Positions 4,951 to 12,866 of a DNA stretch of 21,482 bases are shown in pieces. Positions within the stretch are counted from its first letter, which is position 1. The number at the start of each line of letters is the position of its first letter. The stretch is from a virus, in the IMG/VR virus record IMGVR_UViG_3300034072_001639, positions 1 to 21,482 of that record; one strand, written 5' to 3'. A program made the position numbers and the translations under genes. A model generated the notes under the pieces. It saw nothing but the letters and a program-made list of their open reading frames with translations, did no database searches and was not told the origin of the DNA.

Positions 4951-7137
4951 TCAATCATCCTCGTAGCTGGAGCGGCGGCGTACGCCCATGATCTGCTCGA
5001 TCTTCTTGATCACCAGCTCAGCGAGCTCATTGACGTCCTGACCCGGCAACGCGTTGATCGTGAGGTAGAGGGTCAAAGCTGCTCCCGCAGCAGCCGATGC
5101 TCCACTGCCTCCTGCAGAGCGGATCGGTGCGCCGGCGGCGGCAAGCCGGGGCATGCCGCCCTTCGCCACGCCGTCGGCAAGGCGCTGAGCCGACTGGATG
5201 GCGCGTCCCCTGCCCCCTTCGATGCCCAAGGCCATGCCCGCGCTGACATGTCCGCCCAGCGCCATGAACAGGCGGCTCGGGGACTTGATGCCGAGAAACG
5301 CCTTGATCTTGTCGATGCCGATACCGACGATGCGCTTGAGAGCGTTGAAGACGCCCATGGGGTTGCCGAGGATGCCCGAGATCAGTCCGTCAATGATCGC
5401 CCTGCCCATCGCCCCCATGCTGTTGCGGAAGTTGACGATGAAGTTGGCAGCGCTGGTGAACCATCCCTTGATCGTGTCGAGATGGGTGTAGATCAGATAG
5501 GCGGCAACGCCGATGCCAACCGCCAGCGCAACGATGGGGTTGGCCATGGCGGCGCGGGCCAAGAACATGATCGCTTGCCCAGCGATCCACGCACCCGATC
5601 GCAACAGCCACAGGCCCTTGCTGAGCACGCCCAGCGCGCGCAGCTTCTGGAACCAGCCCCATGCCGTGGCGAACGGACCGATGATGCCACCCAGGGCGAT
5701 CTTCGCCGCCCCCAGCCCCAGTTTGAAGACTGCCAGCCCGGCAACCAGCTTGATAATCGTCGCCGCCGCCTCAGGGTTGGCCTGCGCCCAATTCGACACA
5801 GCCATGGCGATGGTGCTGACCTGAGACAGTGCCTCGGTCATGACGGGCAGCAGGGTGGTCCCGAGCGTGATCGCCAGCGTCGAAGCGGTGCCCTTGAACG
5901 CTTCCCAGCTGACATTGGCGTCCTTGAGCACGCGCTGGTCGAAGGCCTTGTCGATAACGCCGCTGGATTTCAGGGACTTGTCGCGGATGTTGCGATATTC
6001 GTCGAGGTTCTGGATCAGGCTGCGGAGCGCCCCCTGTGCCTGCATATCCTCGAACGCATAGCCGAGCTTCTTCAGGTCGCCGCCGGTCGCCTGCCTGGTG
6101 ATCATGGCAATGCTCTCGACCGTGTCATAGCCCTGCGCCTCGAGCTTCTTCATCGCCGCGGGCAGATCAATTCCGAAATTCTTCTCGAATGCCCTGACCG
6201 TCGCCGGCGCGTTGATCTTGGTGAGCAGGTTCTGGATGTTGTTCGCCGCCTGATCGGCATTGCCGGTGCCCTTTTCAGCGATCTGGAGCGCGGCAGACAG
6301 CTGCCCCACAGCCGGGACGCCCTTGGCCCCCAGCGCCTGCATCTGCGCGGTGAGCGCAGGAAAATGGCGGGCCATGTCGCGGATCTCGAACGCGCCCATG
6401 TTGCCGCTGGCCGCCATGACATCGAGCGCGGCGCTGGTCTGGCTGATCGGCACCTTGAGATTGTTGAGATTGGCATAGGCCGCAGCCGCGCCATCGCCCA
6501 GATCGACGCGGAAGGCGGTGCCAAGCCTGCCGATGGCCGGTGCGAGCAAGACCGCCTGGCGCGGGTCAAGGCCCTTGCCAGCCAGCACGTCGACCGCCTG
6601 ACGCATGTTCTCGGGCAGCTGCCTGGATGCCTGGGCAGCCTGGACGATCGTGTTCTGCAGGCGCTGGGTGGCAGCGTCGGACAGGTCGGCCTTTTGCTGG
6701 ATATCGACCATGCCGGTCGAAAAGTCGGCGGCAGCCTTGGTCGCGAGGATCAGCGGCGCGAACAGCGATGCGCCCTGAGCCAGATCAGACTGGCCAGACG
6801 AAATCAGGTTTGCTGCCATGGCCTTTCGATCGGCGGTCTTGCGCTCGATGGCTGCCAGCTGCCCCAGCTTGGCCTTTTGCTGCTCGATCTGGCGGTTGGA
6901 GAATTCGAGCTGGCGAGCCAGATCCCGCTCGCGGTTGATGAGCGCCGTGACATTGCCGGTCGCCGACTGCATCTGTTTGCCGACATCCGCGAGCTCGCGC
7001 TTGAGGCGGCGCGATTCATCGCCCATCGCCTTTAGTGCGATCGAGCCCTTCTTGCTGGCGCCCATGATGTTGCGGATCGAGCCGGAGAGCTTGTCGGCCC
7101 CGATGAAGCTGACCAGCAGCGACAGTTTGTTGCTCAC
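4951..7137 (-). CDS. T: Tail tape measure protein gpT
   Basis: The 728-residue protein determines tail length and sits inside the tube. Its N-terminus has a coiled coil (about 40-110, rich in R/E/Q/L). Next comes the phage-minor-tail/TP901-type core (about 130-330; AADFSTGMVDIQQKADLSDA and the GAFEIRDMARHFPALTAQM segment). Two long hydrophobic stretches follow (about 455-500 and 520-560, including NPIVALAVGIGVAAYLIY), and then a Gly/Ala-rich C-terminal part with SPSRLF. Length is close to P2 gpT (815). The start is 18 bases after the E' stop. The complementary strand has a long open frame that is a compositional shadow. Confidence 0.95.
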   Translation of the reverse strand: MSNKLSLLVSFIGADKLSGSIRNIMGASKKGSIALKAMGDESRRLKRELADVGKQMQSATGNVTALINRERDLARQLEFSNRQIEQQKAKLGQLAAIERKTADRKAMAANLISSGQSDLAQGASLFAPLILATKAAADFSTGMVDIQQKADLSDAATQRLQNTIVQAAQASRQLPENMRQAVDVLAGKGLDPRQAVLLAPAIGRLGTAFRVDLGDGAAAAYANLNNLKVPISQTSAALDVMAASGNMGAFEIRDMARHFPALTAQMQALGAKGVPAVGQLSAALQIAEKGTGNADQAANNIQNLLTKINAPATVRAFEKNFGIDLPAAMKKLEAQGYDTVESIAMITRQATGGDLKKLGYAFEDMQAQGALRSLIQNLDEYRNIRDKSLKSSGVIDKAFDQRVLKDANVSWEAFKGTASTLAITLGTTLLPVMTEALSQVSTIAMAVSNWAQANPEAAATIIKLVAGLAVFKLGLGAAKIALGGIIGPFATAWGWFQKLRALGVLSKGLWLLRSGAWIAGQAIMFLARAAMANPIVALAVGIGVAAYLIYTHLDTIKGWFTSAANFIVNFRNSMGAMGRAIIDGLISGILGNPMGVFNALKRIVGIGIDKIKAFLGIKSPSRLFMALGGHVSAGMALGIEGGRGRAIQSAQRLADGVAKGGMPRLAAAGAPIRSAGGSGASAAAGAALTLYLTINALPGQDVNELAELVIKKIEQIMGVRRRSSYEDD

Positions 7138-7155
7138 GTCTCTTGCTCCCTCGTG

Positions 7156-7646
7156 TCAGCCATCCTTGCCGTACATCCGGTTCCAGCGATCCTTCGCCTT
7201 CACCGTCCAGAAGATCAGCTCATCAAATTCGAGGGCCTCCAGCTCTGACAGCGGCCAATGGAAAATGGCTGCGACATCGGCGATCAGATCGTCGATATCG
7301 GTTCCCCGGACGTCATCTTCTCGATCAACGCCCGCTCTGCCCGGGTCAGAAAAAAACCGCGGATCACGCCCCCGATTTCGGCGAGGTCTGCCGGGTCGAG
7401 TTCGCGCGCCTCTGCATCGGTAAGGATCGGATCGGAGATCCGCGGCACCAGCGTGATGATGGTGGTGACATCGGTGGTGAGCAGATCCTGCAAGGTCAGT
7501 CCGCGCAGTTCGCCCGACTTTGGCTTGCGCAGGATCAGGCTGGTGATCCGGGTCTCGCCGCGCACGATCGGCTCGACCAGCTCGATAGGGTCGGAGAAGC
7601 GCGACGTGGCAGCGCTGGTGGCGGGGGGCTGGATATCGGTGGTCAT
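7156..7646 (-). CDS. E: Tail assembly chaperone E+E' by -1 frameshift
   Basis: Ribosomes starting at 7646 read 99 codons to the slippery run T TTT TTT (7356 to 7350), slip back one base, and continue in the -1 frame to TGA at 7156-7158. This gives a fusion of about 163 residues, join(7646..7350, 7350..7156). The E' part is SDPGRAGVDREDDVRGTDID and on to FDELIFWTVKAKDRWNRMYG, with the W-rich ending usual in this family. In P2 the same arrangement makes gpE and gpE+E', both needed for tail assembly and acting with the tape measure protein. The product lies just before T, as in P2. The slip efficiency is not readable from sequence. Confidence 0.88.
7284..7646 (-). CDS. E: Tail protein gpE (unshifted product)
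   Basis: This 120-residue gpE-family (tail assembly chaperone) protein has the typical pattern PIELVEPIVRGETRITSLIL, then RKPKSGELRGLTLQDL and DPADLAEIGGVIRGFF. It ends 21 codons after the slippery site at TGA 7284-7286. It is the major unshifted product; the shifted form extends it by E'. AAGG about 12 bases before ATG is a usable ribosome binding site. A 9-bp GC hairpin lies upstream, between this gene and FII. Confidence 0.93.
   Translation of the reverse strand: MTTDIQPPATSAATSRFSDPIELVEPIVRGETRITSLILRKPKSGELRGLTLQDLLTTDVTTIITLVPRISDPILTDAEARELDPADLAEIGGVIRGFFLTRAERALIEKMTSGEPISTI
7350..7356 (-). other. Slippery heptamer T TTT TTT
   Basis: On the minus strand the E reading is GGT TTT TTT CTG, so the seven Ts form a canonical X XXY YYZ -1 slip site in frame. 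The -1 frame then stays open for 64 codons up to just before T. P2 uses T TTT TTG at the corresponding place. Confidence 0.9.
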
Positions 7647-7684
7647 CTGGGGGAACCTTCACATTGCAAGGGGGAGGATGGATC

Positions 7685-7715
7685 GGGCCGGGGACGCCTA
7701 ACACACCCCCGGCCC
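7685..7715. repeat. GC-rich hairpin between FII and E
   Basis: GGGCCGGGG (7685-7693) pairs perfectly with CCCCGGCCC (7707-7715) around a 13-base loop. It occupies the 119-base gap between FII and E. No T-run follows on either strand, so it is more likely an mRNA-stabilising or attenuating structure than a full terminator, since E, T, U and D must be transcribed through it. Confidence 0.6.
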
Positions 7716-7765
7716 TGCCCCGCTCGCGCCGTCCCCCAATGGCAGCGCCCGCGGAATCGAAGAGG

Positions 7766-8275
7766 TCAGAGGCCGATGGCGGCGCGGATCTCGGCGTAGC
7801 GATCGATGCCATCGACCAGCAGGATCGCGTTGATCATGTCGATTTCCATCTCGACCCGGCCATCGACAACCAGCTTGTAATAGGCGAGCGGCATCTTGGC
7901 CTTGTGCTCGGTATCCTCACCGGCCTTGGCGTTGCCCATGTCGATCTCTTCATAGCGACCGCGCATCACCATCTCGACCGCCTGTGGCGCGCTGCCGTCA
8001 TCGCGCTGATAGGCTCCAACCAGGCGCAGCAGCACGCCATCGACGCGCGGAATGCCAAACTGACGGATGATCTGGGTAACCAGACCGCCTACCATGAATT
8101 CCGCCTCCATGAGCTGCAGCCCCATGTCGATCTTAATCGGACCGAGCATGCCGCCGCCGCGCCACTCTTCCATCTGGGCGGCGATCTTGGGCTGGGTGAA
8201 TTCCCCGACGATGCCGAGATAGCTGTTGCCGTCGTTGTAGAGGTTGAAGTTCTTCAGTTTGCGGGGAAGGCCCAT
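7766..8275 (-). CDS. FII: Major tail tube protein gpFII
   Basis: The 169-residue protein is very close to the P2 FII length (172). It opens MGLPRKLKNFNLYNDGNSYL with GIVGEFTQPKIAAQMEEWRG, typical of the contractile tail tube family, and contains the GAYQRDDGSAPQAVEMVMRG and DMGNAKAGEDTEHKAKMPL segments. It forms the inner tube around the tape measure. It follows the FI sheath gene after 56 bases, as in P2. Confidence 0.96.
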   Translation of the reverse strand: MGLPRKLKNFNLYNDGNSYLGIVGEFTQPKIAAQMEEWRGGGMLGPIKIDMGLQLMEAEFMVGGLVTQIIRQFGIPRVDGVLLRLVGAYQRDDGSAPQAVEMVMRGRYEEIDMGNAKAGEDTEHKAKMPLAYYKLVVDGRVEMEIDMINAILLVDGIDRYAEIRAAIGL

Positions 8276-8331
8276 GGCGGTGTCCTTTGACGATCAGGTG
8301 CGAACGGTGGCAGGTGCGACGAAGGCGGCGA

Positions 8332-9480
8332 TCAGTTGAGCTGGTCTGCGAAGCCGGCGTAATAGCGGTCGGTAATTCGCTGATTCAGGATGATGTTTTC
8401 AGCAGGCGCAGCGGGCGTGAAATCATAGTCGATGGTGAGCCTGCCGCTCGCCAGATCGGTCTGGCTGTTGAGCGCAGGGTCGAACCATGCGCGGCCGTCA
8501 ATGATGCGACCCTGTGCCTTGAGGTTCCGGATTTCCGCGTTGATCGTCTCGAGGATGTCCTTCACCAGGCCGCGTGTCATCGGCTTGTCCACCGCCCAGG
8601 CAAGGCCCTCGGCAATGGTATCCTGCAGCACCTGGGCAGTGCGCACCGCGCTTTCGAACGCGAACTCGGGTACATCGCTGCAGGTGCGGTTGCCCCAGAA
8701 GCGATAGCCGTTCATGCGGACGATCGTGGTCACTTGGCCATCGTTGAGCACGCCGGCGGGCGTGGTGGCATCCTGCAGGTCGAAATAGACCGATTTGTCG
8801 ATGCCGGTGACACCATCGACCGCGACATTGGAGAGGGTCTTGTGCCAACCCTGCTCTTCGTCGATGCGTGCGCGCAGGCCCATGGCACGGGCAACGGCGT
8901 CGCCGGCGAACTGGTTGGTGAAATTGGGCCAGATGAGCATCAGCTCACGCGCGGAGAATTCATCGCGATAGGTCAGCGCGTCGGCGATCTCGTCTCCGAT
9001 CGCGCGGGCATAGACCATGCCGCGCAGCCGCTTGGCGATGATCACCATCTCGGCGGTCACATCCTGCACGTCGAGACCGGGGCAGCCGAGGATGCGCGGT
9101 CGAATGCCGAGCTGCGCCTGAGCATCGAGCAGGCAATGCATGCCGGTGGCCACGCCGCCGGTGTTGCCGCCGATCACGTTGGCGGTGGTTTCCGCGTCAT
9201 CCTCACCGGGGGCCACGCGCACCACCACCAGGATCGGACTGGTCTGGTCGGCAATCGCCTCGAGCGAAGGCAGCAGGGTGCCGCCGGTACCAGCCTTGCC
9301 GATGGCGGAACGGATATCGGTGACCAGCACCGGGGTATCGAGGGGGAAGGCTTCATCAAGCGCCTCGGTCGCCGCACCTGCGGCAGCGGTGGCGGTCGCG
9401 ACCAGGCCGATCACGGCGCTGGCAATGGGCACGATGGGACGCGCGCCGGTGGTGAGTTCATTGACCTTGATGCCGTGCAT
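8332..9480 (-). CDS. FI: Contractile tail sheath protein gpFI
   Basis: From ATG 9480 the protein has 382 residues, near P2 FI (396). It begins MHGIKVNELTTGARPIV and continues through FPLDTPVLVTDIRSAIGKAG and SLEAIADQTSPILVVVRV, the sheath N-terminal domain. The C-terminal half has NQFAGDAVARAMGLRARIDE, RFWGNRTCSD and KPMTRGLVKDILETINAEIR, which contribute to the sheath protofilament. An in-frame ATG at 9540 would add 20 residues unlike the family (MPLVSAANTPARKAARGRWI), so 9480 is preferred; AGAGG lies about 10 bases before it. It heads the F operon, behind the 45-base element at 9545-9589. Confidence 0.95.
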   Translation of the reverse strand: MHGIKVNELTTGARPIVPIASAVIGLVATATAAAGAATEALDEAFPLDTPVLVTDIRSAIGKAGTGGTLLPSLEAIADQTSPILVVVRVAPGEDDAETTANVIGGNTGGVATGMHCLLDAQAQLGIRPRILGCPGLDVQDVTAEMVIIAKRLRGMVYARAIGDEIADALTYRDEFSARELMLIWPNFTNQFAGDAVARAMGLRARIDEEQGWHKTLSNVAVDGVTGIDKSVYFDLQDATTPAGVLNDGQVTTIVRMNGYRFWGNRTCSDVPEFAFESAVRTAQVLQDTIAEGLAWAVDKPMTRGLVKDILETINAEIRNLKAQGRIIDGRAWFDPALNSQTDLASGRLTIDYDFTPAAPAENIILNQRITDRYYAGFADQLN

Positions 9481-9544
9481 AATCCATCTGCCTCTTGCTG
9501 CTTTCCGGGCGGGGGTGTTTGCAGCAGAGACAAGAGGCAAAGGC

Positions 9545-9589
9545 TGGCCAAAGGCCAGCGCGGGCGGTTGTTACCGGGCCGGTTACAAC
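9545..9589 (-). promoter_or_regulatory. 45-base element, candidate late promoter P_F
   Basis: These 45 bases are 41/45 identical, without gaps, to 15976-16020. The part at 9567-9589 is a 23-base near-palindrome with a single non-pairing position either side of the centre, ending in GTTGT...ACAAC. The remainder (9545-9559) is the perfect hairpin GCTGGCC-TTT-GGCCAGC plus flanks. In P2 the Ogr activator binds TGT...ACA dyads centred near -55 of late promoters. Here the dyad centre (9578) is 98 bases before the FI start, exactly where P2 has P_F. The role is inferred; the repeat itself is directly visible. Confidence 0.6.
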
Positions 9590-9593
9590 GACG

Positions 9594-9968
9594 TCAGCTA
9601 TTACTGGGGCTGGCACCGCCCCGGCGGATCGGGATGGACAGTTGCACGCGCGAATTCGCCTGGCCGATATCCGTGCGCTCGCCTTCCAGCGCGATCACCA
9701 GTTCGCCGGGCTGCTCACCCAGGCCGATAGCGATGCGCTTCAAGCGGAGCCGCGGTTCCCAGCGCTGCAGAGCCAGCGCAGTCGCCCCATAGAGCAGCAG
9801 GCGGGTGGCGCCATTGATGGGCTGGTCGATCAGATCGAACAGCATCGAGCCATAATCTCGGCGCATCACGCGGGTGCCGAGCGGGGTGGACAGGATGTCA
9901 CCAATCGACTGCGCCAGATGCGCATTGCCTTCGATCTGCTGCCCCGTTGTCTTGTCGATTCCCAGCAT
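9594..9968 (-). CDS. W: Baseplate wedge protein gpW (gp25-like)
   Basis: The 124-residue protein has the gp25/W signature LAQSIGDILSTPLGTRVMRR, DYGSMLFDLIDQPIN, then LALQRWEPRL. In P2, gpW is the T4 gp25-like baseplate wedge component that nucleates the sheath. It is 11 bases after V. Its location between the tailspike/V and FI, rather than before J, is unusual for P2-type phages. It ends 4 bases before the P_F candidate element. Confidence 0.95.
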   Translation of the reverse strand: MLGIDKTTGQQIEGNAHLAQSIGDILSTPLGTRVMRRDYGSMLFDLIDQPINGATRLLLYGATALALQRWEPRLRLKRIAIGLGEQPGELVIALEGERTDIGQANSRVQLSIPIRRGGASPSNS

Positions 9969-9979
9969 CTGCAGTCCCC

Positions 9980-10552
9980 TTATTGCGGCGCGCCGGTTTG
10001 CCCGCTGCCAGGCTGCACGCCACCATGCCGGTGGGTCTTGAGGCTGATGCCATCGGCGATCACGTCTTCGCTGGCAGTCAGCGTGCCGTTGAGCGTGACG
10101 TCACCGTTGATCGTCACCCCGGCCTGGGCGTTAATGGTCAGACCGCCCGGCGCGGTGATCGTGGCGGTGGCACCATCGGGTAGCAGGGCCTCGAGGTGAT
10201 GCGCCTGCGGATCGTAGCGCAGCTGCGCGCCATCGGCGAAGTCTATGCGCTCTTCGAGGCTCGAGCCGAGCGGCGGGAAACTATCGCGAATGATCCCGGT
10301 CAACGCCAGCCCGGCACCGATCTCGCCATCCGGGCAGAGCAGCACAACCTGCTCGCCGACAGTGGGAGGCGACCAGATGCGCGTGGAACCGCAGCGCGGC
10401 ATGATCCAGCGGATGGGAGGGGTGACGGTTTCGCCGCCTTCAGGATCGCCGCAGCGCACGATACAGCGCGCCGAATCGAGATCGATAGAGTCGATGACAC
10501 CAAGACGGATCAGGGTGGCGGGATCGAGAGGAATGTCTTCGACAGTCATCAT
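9980..10552 (-). CDS. V: Baseplate spike protein gpV
   Basis: From ATG 10552 there are 190 residues (P2 gpV has 211). An OB-fold region (about 10-100; RLGVIDSIDLDSARCIVRCG, then WSPPTVGEQVVLLCPDGE) is followed by a beta-helix repeat region (130-172, GLTINAQAGVTINGDVTLNG). The tip is THRHGGVQPGSGQTGAPQ; His-x-His at the tip is the iron-binding motif of gpV-type membrane-piercing spikes. The start overlaps the stop of the 46-aa ORF as ATGA; the second codon is also ATG. It lies behind the tailspike gene instead of between S and J. Confidence 0.95.
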   Translation of the reverse strand: MMTVEDIPLDPATLIRLGVIDSIDLDSARCIVRCGDPEGGETVTPPIRWIMPRCGSTRIWSPPTVGEQVVLLCPDGEIGAGLALTGIIRDSFPPLGSSLEERIDFADGAQLRYDPQAHHLEALLPDGATATITAPGGLTINAQAGVTINGDVTLNGTLTASEDVIADGISLKTHRHGGVQPGSGQTGAPQ

Positions 10553-10689
10553 GGCAAAAAGGTTCCATCCCTCCATAACGTCGTCAGGACTGGATTGATG
10601 GCATTGCGCGCTGCAGCGTCGACAGTGCCGCTGGCTTCCTGGTCAGGACATTCCGCCACCTTGCCGCTTGCAATTAGAAGGGCGTCCAT
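10549..10689 (-). CDS. Small 46-aa protein between tailspike and V
   Basis: This short ORF begins with ATG 10689, inside the last codons of the tailspike gene (which ends at 10674). It ends in a TGA overlapping the V start as ATGA. The protein begins MDALLIASGKVAECPDQEAS and ends NPVLTTLWRDGTFLP. Overlap at both ends with coupled genes and a gap-filling position argue that it is real; nothing in it identifies a function. It lacks a membrane segment. No strong ribosome binding site is seen, so it would rely on coupling. Confidence 0.5.
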   Translation of the reverse strand: MDALLIASGKVAECPDQEASGTVDAAARNAINPVLTTLWRDGTFLP

Positions 10690-12866
10690 GTTCCTGCCCC
10701 CGCTGGATTAGTCACACGCATAGCGAAATTGTCGCCAGGCCCCGCGTCTGACAGGTAACATACTGAGCCCCGAGCCCATGTACCGTCGTTGGGGACTGCC
10801 GGGCGATAGAAATGCCAGACCTTTTTTGACGGGTTCGCCGGATCCTGGCCGAACGAAACTGCGCTGGTGATGATGCGCCCCGGATTGACCGTGTTGTTGG
10901 TGCAGTTGGTGAAGGTACACCGCTCGATCATTGCATATTTGCCAGCATCAATTCCCATTGAAATGCCGATTGCGCAGTCGTCGAAGTCGCAATCGGCAAG
11001 GGTCGCGCTGTCCCCGACTTCCTTGTCATCGATCGCGCCGTTTATAAGATCAACGCCCGTCGCCCAACCGCTGAACAGCACGCCTCTGATCTTCCATTTC
11101 GGCAATGTGCCTGCGTTGGTGTAGAAACCCGCCTGGGTAGATGTAGCCTTGCCCGGCCCCACGATCTGCCCGCCAAGGACCTGAAAACCGTCCGGGACAG
11201 CTCCGGTATCTCCCTGGATGACGCGGATCCCTGGCCCACCATCGACCGTGCTGCGCAGGATCGGGTTTGCGATGACGACATTGCGCAGAACAGACGATAC
11301 CGTCTGCACATCAATAAGGATATGCCCGCCGGCATTATCGTAGCTTTGAAAACCGCTGATGTTCACGCCATCCATTGTCGTGCCGCCGATCACGCGAATT
11401 TCCAGCCCGTAGCCGCGCCCGTTGCGCGCGATGCAGCCAGCAACAACAGTGGCGCGCGAAGCGCCGACGATGAGAAAACCAGAGACAGGCGCGAGGCGGC
11501 TTGAGCCATCCGCTTTGTAGCCCGTCCCGATGGCGATGTTGCCTGTGCTCGTATTGCCAAGCTTCCCTGACAGGTAAAAGCCCGCCGAGATACCGCTTTC
11601 GCCGTTAGACCCGCCACCACAATAAAGGGCGATATTGCCGGAAACGGTGACGCATCCGCCATTCTGGGCCTCCTGCGGCGCAGAAACATAGACACCGTTC
11701 CAGTTGAACCCGACCATTATGTTGCCTGAAACGGTCGCATAAGCCGAAGGACCGTAATCCGCGATGATGCCGGAGCGCGCACGCGTGGTGAGCGAACGTC
11801 GCGCAATATTGCCGGTCACCGTGTGACATGAAGTATCAAGCGCAGAGACACTGACCGCGGGACCGCTAAAGAAATGGTCATGCTCAGAGAGCGAGATGTT
11901 GCCGGTGATGACCGCATTACGGACATAATAGGCGCAATTGATGTCTGCGCCGACGACGCTGACGTTGTTCTGAAGGAAGGCGCAGTTTGTTACCTTGATG
12001 CCGTCCGTCATCATGGCAGCAATGCAGCTTGCACCAATGTTGATAGCCGTCGTGTCCTGCCCAATCTTGTCAAACCAGCAAGCTGTAACGGTCACATTCT
12101 TGCAGTTGAAGAAAAACAGCCCGTCGCCGCCCGTGCCTCCGGTGGCTGGATTGTACACCCCGCCGGTCAGGTTGCCTTCGACGAACACGCTTTCAATGCT
12201 AATATTCTCTTTGCCTGCCGCCCAAAAAACCCGCTTGTTGGCACCGGTCGTTCGGATCTTGCTGGAACTTCCCCGCCCGACGACTTGAAGCCCACTCCAC
12301 AGTTCGATTGCATCGCTGACCACATATTCACGCCCGAGGAGCTGGATGTGCTGGTGCCCCGCGGCCCGCGCTGCTGCCCATGCCAGCGTATCGTCAGCGT
12401 GAATAGCACGTCTGTAGCTGTCCAGGGTCGGCCAATCCCGCACAAGGTTCTCGCCGATGCTGGCGATCGTTTCCTTCAGCGGCAGATTATCCGCAATCAA
12501 CCGGTTGTCGAATTCGCCGAGAGATCTGCCCATCGTGGCCAGCTCGGCCTGAAGCACGGCCACACCGTCATCATTGCGATAAAGATTGGGTGGGTTTCGG
12601 GTCCAAAAGGTCTGCCCCGGATCGGTCCCCAGGATGCCTAGTTCGGCAGTTTCAAATGCGCCAACGGCCTGGGCTATTGCACCAGCGATATCCGCCGAGT
12701 TCGCGGCGTCCTGTGCATTTGCCTGGGACGCTGCCAGAGCAGGCGCAACTGCCGCACCCACCAGTCCAGATACAGCTGCACGCCGTGTCACTCCGTCTTT
12801 CACGAGTACGACCTGTTCACTTCCCACGAGATCAATTGCCTCAGGAAGAAGGCTTATCTTGCTCAT
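10674..12866 (-). CDS. Beta-helix tailspike / receptor-binding protein
   Basis: The 730-residue protein starts with a head-binding-like region (MSKISLLPEAIDLVGSEQVV) and an Ala-rich helix (about 38-75). From about 145 to 670 it is a right-handed parallel beta-helix of the pectate-lyase-like class, with repeated rungs such as VTVTACWF, VSGNIMVGF, VTGNIARRS. The C-terminal ~40 residues (GTWARGSVCYLSDAGPGDNF) look like a trimerisation/tip domain of tailspikes. It probably binds and perhaps degrades capsule or O-antigen; the catalytic residues cannot be picked out. GC is lower than in neighbours (29 G+C in the 60 bases from 12181), which suggests recent exchange. The ATG overlaps the preceding stop (ATGA). 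Confidence 0.85.
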   Translation of the reverse strand: MSKISLLPEAIDLVGSEQVVLVKDGVTRRAAVSGLVGAAVAPALAASQANAQDAANSADIAGAIAQAVGAFETAELGILGTDPGQTFWTRNPPNLYRNDDGVAVLQAELATMGRSLGEFDNRLIADNLPLKETIASIGENLVRDWPTLDSYRRAIHADDTLAWAAARAAGHQHIQLLGREYVVSDAIELWSGLQVVGRGSSSKIRTTGANKRVFWAAGKENISIESVFVEGNLTGGVYNPATGGTGGDGLFFFNCKNVTVTACWFDKIGQDTTAINIGASCIAAMMTDGIKVTNCAFLQNNVSVVGADINCAYYVRNAVITGNISLSEHDHFFSGPAVSVSALDTSCHTVTGNIARRSLTTRARSGIIADYGPSAYATVSGNIMVGFNWNGVYVSAPQEAQNGGCVTVSGNIALYCGGGSNGESGISAGFYLSGKLGNTSTGNIAIGTGYKADGSSRLAPVSGFLIVGASRATVVAGCIARNGRGYGLEIRVIGGTTMDGVNISGFQSYDNAGGHILIDVQTVSSVLRNVVIANPILRSTVDGGPGIRVIQGDTGAVPDGFQVLGGQIVGPGKATSTQAGFYTNAGTLPKWKIRGVLFSGWATGVDLINGAIDDKEVGDSATLADCDFDDCAIGISMGIDAGKYAMIERCTFTNCTNNTVNPGRIITSAVSFGQDPANPSKKVWHFYRPAVPNDGTWARGSVCYLSDAGPGDNFAMRVTNPAGAGTWTPF

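Noticed and set aside
4660-7035. A 791-codon open frame on the plus strand
   Set aside because: It lies antisense to U and T. Its Arg/Ala/Gln-rich composition is that of a high-GC shadow, and it matches no family.
9458-9616. A 52-codon GTG-start minus-strand frame through the 45-base element, parallel to a 59-codon frame at 15856-16035
   Set aside because: The two share only the V-V-x-G-P-V-T stretch encoded by the repeat and then diverge. Both overlap real genes extensively, so a cis-acting element is the simpler reading; the coding alternative is kept as a test in the findings.
8287-9792. A 501-codon plus-strand open frame opposite FI and W
   Set aside because: It is antisense to well-supported sheath and baseplate genes and has shadow-type composition. 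The 15516-16043 frame is similar only because both cross the 45-base repeat.
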